A stretch of DNA of 11,218 nucleotides from Acidobacteriota bacterium (GTDB taxonomy: Bacteria > Acidobacteriota > Terriglobia > UBA7540): positions 1 through 11,218 of the forward strand of contig JAKASC010000057.1 of the NCBI GenBank assembly GCA_021828245.1, read 5' to 3'. The number at the start of each line of letters is the position of its first letter. The stretch's first letter is position 1. Of the stretch, positions 8,054 through 11,218 are shown in pieces. The translations under genes were made by a program, and so were the position numbers. Below the pieces are notes generated by a model. The model was not told where the DNA came from and searched no databases. It saw only the letters and a program-made list of their open reading frames with translations.

Positions 8054-8088
8054 TTGACAGGAGAGCGGGGGGGTAAGCTCCGTGTCAA
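8054..8088 (+). promoter_or_regulatory. TTGACA box inside a stem-loop upstream of the cysteine-rich gene
   Basis: A perfect sigma-70-like -35 hexamer TTGACA (8054-8059) begins the inverted repeat TTGACAGGAG / CTCC-g-TGTCAA (8054-8063 and 8078-8088). The repeat has ten pairs, one bulged base and a 14-nt G-rich loop. No good -10 box sits at 16-18 bp; the nearest candidate TAAGCT is at only 14 bp. It could be a promoter with an operator, a 5' untranslated-region hairpin starting 11 bases before the ATG, or coincidence. The region 7825-8053 between the divergent genes shows nothing else I can name. Confidence 0.3.
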
Positions 8089-8098
8089 CGCAAAAGGT

Positions 8099-8488
8099 AT
8101 GACGACAATGACAACATCGAAACCTGTTCTGTGGGCCGTGGCACTGGCTGTGCTGGGACTGGCGGGGCCGGTGCGGCGGGCCAGGGCGCAGCAGGGGTGT
8201 TACAATGAGACGTGCGCGACGTCATCTGAAACGCTGCCGGTGTGCAATGGTGGCTGCGTGATTGCAGTCCCGACCTACGATGGCTACAACACATATGAGG
8301 ACTAAGTAAGCGAGTGTGTCAATTGCGGTTCGTGCAGCGGGATTTTGAACTGGACCTACGACGGATATTGCTACACCGGCGCCCCGGCCAAGCACGCGGC
8401 GACGGCGGCGCTCAGCACTTGGGTGTACGTCTGGGTTCGAGAGTGCGACGGGAACTACTTCGTCGTTAGTCTCCATGTTCGGGTCTAG
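8099..8488 (+). pseudogene. small secreted cysteine-rich protein gene, interrupted by an in-frame TAA
   Basis: The frame opens MTTMTTSKPVLWAVALAVLG and has a signal peptide (hydrophobic 9-23, probable cleavage after ARA at 28-30). The mature part carries Cys34, 39, 49 and 53, then stops at TAA (codon 69, 8303-8305). Reading straight on in the same frame gives 60 more codons to TAG (8486-8488) with protein-like content. These hold CVNCGSC (Cys73, 76, 79), Cys91 and Cys116, and a second copy of the motif TYDGY (59-63 and 86-90). Continuity without a frameshift suggests one 129-codon gene broken by a single nonsense change. Read-through, a sequencing error, or a genuine 68-residue protein are alternatives. 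The start may be Met1, where AAAGG is too close, or Met4 at 8108, where the spacing is about 10. The next gene follows 31 bp later. I recognise no family. The even spread of cysteines suggests disulphides outside the cytoplasm. Confidence 0.6.
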
Positions 8489-8519
8489 CCCAGCAGTGTT
8501 GGAAGGGAGGGCTCATGCC

Positions 8520-9698
8520 ATGAACGTGCTCAGGATAAGGCGATTCGCGTTGGGTCGAGTGGCCGCGCTGTTGGCGCTGGCGGTGATGGCTTTCTTGCTT
8601 CCGAAAGCCGTAGCTGCAAGCAAAGGGAAGAAGGGGCAGCCAACCGCGCCCGTCCCAAGCCAGCTCTATCCCGGGGAGAGGACTCCATTGCCCATCCACG
8701 GCTGGCCGGGCATCATTGAACCGGCCCGGTGCGACGCTGAGGGGGACATATACATTTGGGGCGCTGCCAACCCTCAGGCGGTTGAGAGCGCAGCTCGGCA
8801 GGGGCTCAACGGCTTGGCAATCACCAGAATTAAGCCGGATTCCGGAAAGCTAACCGAGTTCGCCCCCGCCTCGCCACAGGGCTACAAAGGCTATTTCCGA
8901 CCGAGTTTCTACGTTGACCCGCGCGGCGCGGTTTACGCCCTCATCATAGCGTACAAGCACGCCGAGGACTACCACGCGGGTCCGAACCCTCCCCATGTCT
9001 TGGTCGTACAATACAAAGACGACGGGACCATAGACTCCGTCACGAAACTTGAGCCGCCGCCGGGGCCGTCCTTGGAAGCGTTCGGATTCGCGGCGTTCCT
9101 GGATGGCAGCATCCTTCTTACTGGCAATCTGGTTTCGGGCACGCCCGGCGTGTCCAAAATGCTGGTGCCGACCGAGCCGTTCACCTGGGTCTTCAACCGC
9201 AGCGGCGTGTTTGAGGCCCCGGTGAAGCTCGCCGACGATGTCGGCCCCCCGGACAAGAACTGGATGAAGGAAGGTAGAAAAGGGGGTGAATGGATGATAG
9301 ACGTGCAGCGAGGCGGGATGCTCGGTTCGCTTGACGGGACGGTTTATCTTTACCGAGCTAGCGACCCGGTGCGGCTCTATGCGGTCTCATCCGGCGGCTC
9401 TGTGTTCCGCAGGGTCACCATCACCCCGCCCCGACCCGGGCTGTGGCCGATTCAAACGAGCCTGACGGAGAACGGCCAGGTACTCATTGAGTTCGGAACT
9501 ACAACCCCGTCGAAACAACTAGGAGCGTCTCCGCTTATGCTGGCGCTGGCCGATCTCGAAACGGGCGACATCACCGGAGTTTACAAGATTCCGCCGGGCG
9601 CCGGCATGCCGACCTGCGCAGACCCGCAAGGCGGGTTCCTCTTCCTCAACCTGTCCAAACATGGGAACCTCGAGGTGCAAACATTTGTCCCGCAGTGA
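8520..9698 (+). CDS. secreted beta-propeller-like protein of unknown function
   Basis: The 392-residue product starts at MNVLRIRRF, preceded by GGAAGGGAGG about 9 bases upstream. Arg-rich residues and a hydrophobic segment (about 11-23) ending PKAVAA form a signal peptide, followed by a Lys/Gly/Pro linker. The body is built of repeated short beta-like units of the type found in six- or seven-bladed propellers. Examples are GDIYIWGAAN, GAVYALIIAYK, LDGSILLTGNLV, LDGTVYLYRASD, NGQVLIEFG and QGGFLFLNLS, interleaved with Asp/Gly turns and phrases such as DSGKLTEFAP and LETGDITGVYKIP. I see no catalytic motif. Propellers of this kind commonly bind ligands or proteins outside the cell. It follows the small cysteine-rich exported gene by 31 bp, so the two were probably transcribed together. 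The propeller fold is inferred from repeat rhythm and not from a recognised family. Confidence 0.8.
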   Translation: MNVLRIRRFALGRVAALLALAVMAFLLPKAVAASKGKKGQPTAPVPSQLYPGERTPLPIHGWPGIIEPARCDAEGDIYIWGAANPQAVESAARQGLNGLAITRIKPDSGKLTEFAPASPQGYKGYFRPSFYVDPRGAVYALIIAYKHAEDYHAGPNPPHVLVVQYKDDGTIDSVTKLEPPPGPSLEAFGFAAFLDGSILLTGNLVSGTPGVSKMLVPTEPFTWVFNRSGVFEAPVKLADDVGPPDKNWMKEGRKGGEWMIDVQRGGMLGSLDGTVYLYRASDPVRLYAVSSGGSVFRRVTITPPRPGLWPIQTSLTENGQVLIEFGTTTPSKQLGASPLMLALADLETGDITGVYKIPPGAGMPTCADPQGGFLFLNLSKHGNLEVQTFVPQ

Positions 9699-9790
9699 CC
9701 GCTCGACTCGCGGGTCAGGCCTTGCCGGTGGGGTCTTTATCGTTGGGGACACAAAGCGTGGGACAGCCTCACGAATTGCCTCCGTAGTTC

Positions 9791-9991
9791 CTCACGAGCC
9801 GCAAGTCCGCCAAAACCCGATTCCATAGCCGAGGGTGCATGTCCGCAGCTCCCACGCTTGCCCTGGGCGCAGCGGCAGGCCGGTCATGAGCTCCCGCAAT
9901 CGAAAGCGTCGTTGGGGTTGCCGGCGGAAAGCTTCAGTACTTCTGATGGGAGGGTCTGCTCGGCCATGACGCTTGCTCCGCCGGCTTAACA
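9791..9991 (-). pseudogene. decayed partial copy of the RNase R gene start
   Basis: From ATG at 9967 on the minus strand the sequence reads MAEQTLPSEVLKL, identical to the first 13 residues of RNase R. A one-base deletion in the following T-run then shifts the frame and leads to a TGA within about 11 codons. In the corrected frame it continues RRQPQRRFRLRELMTGLPLR, clearly matching the winged-helix start of RNase R. Similarity fades after about codon 42; one more short matching island (9799-9808) follows. Twenty-four bases upstream of the ATG also match (20 of 24). No RNB, cold-shock or S1 sequence remains. The copy is non-functional. The flanks, 9699-9790 and 9992-10277, hold no gene I can support. 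Confidence 0.8.
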
Positions 9992-10277
9992 TCCAGCGGC
10001 TTCTCTCGCCTACCGCTCGCCAGGCTTGTCCCCCACCGGCTCCGTCGCCCGACCTGCATGCGTGACCACAAGTAAATCCTTTCGAGCGAAATCCCCTGCG
10101 CAGGCTCCCTTGGTGTGACGGTCATCACTGATTGGGCTGTGGGCACAATTTAGCCTCAATGACGTGGGGGCGTTTAACTCGATGTCTCGCGGCTTGAGCA
10201 AATTGTCGCGGTTAAGAGAGGGGATGGGTGTCGGCTTTTGAAGCCCTTCGATGCCAAGCGCCCCTGGAGGCCATGCC

Positions 10278-10805
10278 ATGGAAACCGTTGAGAAAACCGA
10301 ATTGGAATGGAAAGAAGACAGCTCGGCTCACCGGCCTGTTTCCAAACGTGCTATGCATGCGCCGCGGGCGCTGAATGAAGCTTACGCTTACGCGCGTCCA
10401 TCGTCCTTCTCCCGCGGCATCCGGGTGGACATTAAGGGCGTCACCCTTCTGTTGATTTCGGGCACGGCCAGCGTCGGGGAGCACGGAGAGTCGTTGCATC
10501 CGGGTGATTTCCGCGCCCAAACTTGGCGCGCTTATGAAAACATCACGGCCTTGCTGGCGGCGGAGGGCGCCACTTGGAAAGATGTTGTCCGAACCACCTG
10601 CTATCTGCGCGACATTGAGCGCGACTACGCTGCCTTTAACGAAATTCGCACGGAGTTTTTCAAGCGGCAAGGATTGGACCCACTGCCGGCTTCAACCGGC
10701 GTGCAGGCCATTCTGTGCCGCCCGGAATTGCTGATTGAGATGGAAGCTCTGGCCATCTTTGAATCTGACCGCGCCCATGAGGAGGAAAAAGGCCGACACG
10801 GATAA
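10278..10805 (+). CDS. Rid-family (YjgF/YER057c/UK114) protein without the RidA arginine
   Basis: The 175-residue product starts at METVEK, with GGAGG 7 bases upstream. An in-frame ATG at 10251 lacks such a site. After an N-terminal extension of about 50 residues comes a Rid domain: VTLLLISGTASV (55-66), AQTWRAYENITALLAAEGATWKDVV, TTCYLRDI (106-113) and, at the C-terminus, LPASTGVQ and LIEMEALAIF (152-161). Rid proteins form trimers with active sites at subunit interfaces, and RidA hydrolyses reactive enamine/imine intermediates. The RidA catalytic Arg105 (in PARSCVEV of E. coli) aligns with Ser139 here (PASTGVQ), while the later Glu is kept (Glu154). The protein therefore belongs to the Arg-lacking part of the superfamily (Rid4-7 type), and 2-imino-acid deaminase activity is not expected. 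The true substrate is unknown. The gene stands 126 bp before a small membrane-protein gene. Confidence 0.88.
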   Translation: METVEKTELEWKEDSSAHRPVSKRAMHAPRALNEAYAYARPSSFSRGIRVDIKGVTLLLISGTASVGEHGESLHPGDFRAQTWRAYENITALLAAEGATWKDVVRTTCYLRDIERDYAAFNEIRTEFFKRQGLDPLPASTGVQAILCRPELLIEMEALAIFESDRAHEEEKGRHG

Positions 10806-10931
10806 GCCTCTTCCGCGACGGGTCATGGAGAATCCCTCGGCCCGGTGATGCGGAGCGAACCGCGGGGCGAGCGTAGCCTCGCGCGCGGGCAGGGGACGAA
10901 AGGCGGGCAAAGAAGAGCAGAAGGAGGACTT

Positions 10932-11117
10932 ATGGCCACGGCCGTCGGAACTTCGATCGAGCTTCGGCAGGATTCCTTCGACGAATACAAACGCGAGCAA
11001 GCCCGTATCTCGCGTCATCGGCTCTATCCGGTCACGCTTTTTTACACTGCCTACGCTGTTATCGTGCTGGCGTTCGCCTTTCGCTCTCCCCACGGTGACG
11101 TAAATTCTGGTGTGTAA
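10932..11117 (+). CDS. small one-helix membrane protein, 3' end probably replaced by an insertion sequence
   Basis: Open frame of 61 codons with an excellent AAGGAGG 4 bases before the ATG. Residues 1-30 are polar and charged (RQDSFDEYKREQARISRHR), and 32-51 form one hydrophobic helix (YPVTLFYTAYAVIVLAFAFR). The last residues (about DVNSGV) fall in sequence resembling the end of an IS256-type element, so the native reading frame probably went on and was cut. I recognise no family. A positively charged stretch before the helix suggests an N-in orientation. It may have been co-transcribed with the Rid gene 126 bp upstream. Confidence 0.55.
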   Translation: MATAVGTSIELRQDSFDEYKREQARISRHRLYPVTLFYTAYAVIVLAFAFRSPHGDVNSGV

Positions 11118-11125
11118 AAGGAGGA

Positions 11126-11186
11126 GGGTGTAAGTTGGTTTCGCCTTGCAAGCGAAGACCAAATCCTTGAAAAGGAGCTTACACCC
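11126..11186 (+). promoter_or_regulatory. nested stem-loop in the transposase leader
   Basis: GGGTGTAAG (11126-11134) pairs perfectly with CTTACACCC (11178-11186). Directly inside, TTGGTTTCGC (11135-11144) pairs with GCGAAGACCAA (11152-11162) with one bulge. The ribosome binding site (11172-11177) lies between the inner and outer right arms, and the ATG follows the stem by one base. The fold could limit transposase translation, in particular from read-through transcripts entering the element. Confidence 0.5.
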
Positions 11187-11187
11187 C

Positions 11188-11218
11188 ATGAGGAAAGTAG
11201 CACCGATCACGGAGCAGT
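11188..11218 (+). CDS. start of a probable transposase, truncated by the window edge
   Basis: The ATG at 11188-11190 is preceded by AAGGAG with a 10-base gap. The ten visible residues, MRKVAPITEQ, are compatible with Mutator/IS256-type transposases. Identification rests mostly on the element end upstream and not on the protein itself. Confidence 0.4.
   Translation, partial: MRKVAPITEQ

Larger units (their letters stand above)
11095..11218 (+). mobile_element. left end of a probable IS256-family insertion sequence (runs off the window)
   Basis: The block from about 11095 contains GGTGTGTAAAAGG, resembling the terminal sequence I recall for IS256 (TTGTGTAAAAG). About 70 bases later a strong ribosome binding site (AAGGAG, 11172-11177) and an ATG open a new frame (MRKVAPITEQ) that continues past the window. 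This spacing, terminal sequence then leader then transposase, fits the family. The exact boundary, target-site duplication and right end cannot be seen. Confidence is limited because only ten transposase residues are present. Confidence 0.5.

Noticed and set aside
8303..8305. Recoding (selenocysteine or pyrrolysine) at the stop inside the cysteine-rich gene
   Set aside because: The codon is TAA. Selenocysteine uses TGA and pyrrolysine TAG, so neither explains it.
9792..9992. 66-codon minus-strand frame as a real gene
   Set aside because: Its recognisable part is the frameshifted start of RNase R, and it lacks the native start codon context. It is treated as a pseudogene fragment.
10692..11210. 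172-codon open frame on the minus strand across the Rid gene end and the insertion-sequence edge
   Set aside because: It spans unrelated units (Rid gene, small membrane gene, mobile element), so it cannot be an evolved gene. It is chance absence of stops.

Overview
The window looks like chromosomal DNA of a GC-rich soil-type bacterium, most likely an Acidobacteriota. This rests on the DUF4382 lipoprotein with a carboxypeptidase-regulatory-like domain, the many Ser/Thr/Gly-rich exported proteins, the long hypothetical membrane coiled-coil proteins and the GGAGG-type ribosome binding sites. No rRNA, tRNA or other taxonomic marker is present, so the assignment is inference.

The left two thirds (1-7824) is one co-directional block on the minus strand. 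In transcription order it holds RNase R (7824-5380), a glucose-fructose-oxidoreductase-like Gfo/Idh/MocA dehydrogenase (5280-4246), two paralogous single-pass membrane coiled-coil proteins of unknown function (3974-2961 and 2726-1818), and an exported DUF4382 lipoprotein (1562-54). Gaps between these genes are about 100 to 270 bp. They could be one loose operon or several units, and no clear terminator separates them. RNase R and the dehydrogenase are recognisable housekeeping-type enzymes. The two coiled-coil proteins share a C-terminal domain of about 85 residues that I cannot assign to a named family.

The right third points mainly the other way and looks like a remodelled region. Divergent from RNase R is a short pair of exported genes on the plus strand. 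The first is a small cysteine-rich secreted protein whose frame is cut by an in-frame TAA but continues cleanly to a second stop (8099-8488). The second is a secreted, probably beta-propeller protein of 392 residues (8520-9698). Immediately beyond this pair, in the same orientation as RNase R, lies a decayed copy of the start of the RNase R gene (about 9791-9991). It has a one-base deletion and soon diverges. The exported pair is therefore bracketed by the intact RNase R start and a dead copy of it.

Then come a Rid-family (YjgF/UK114) protein lacking the RidA catalytic arginine (10278-10805) and a small one-helix membrane protein (10932-11117). The end of the latter runs into what appears to be the left end of an IS256-type insertion sequence, which continues past the window edge.

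No CRISPR array, tRNA or rRNA was seen. No defence system with recognisable enzymes was found. The observations most worth following are the paralogous coiled-coil pair with its unnamed domain, and the exported gene pair bracketed by the RNase R duplication.
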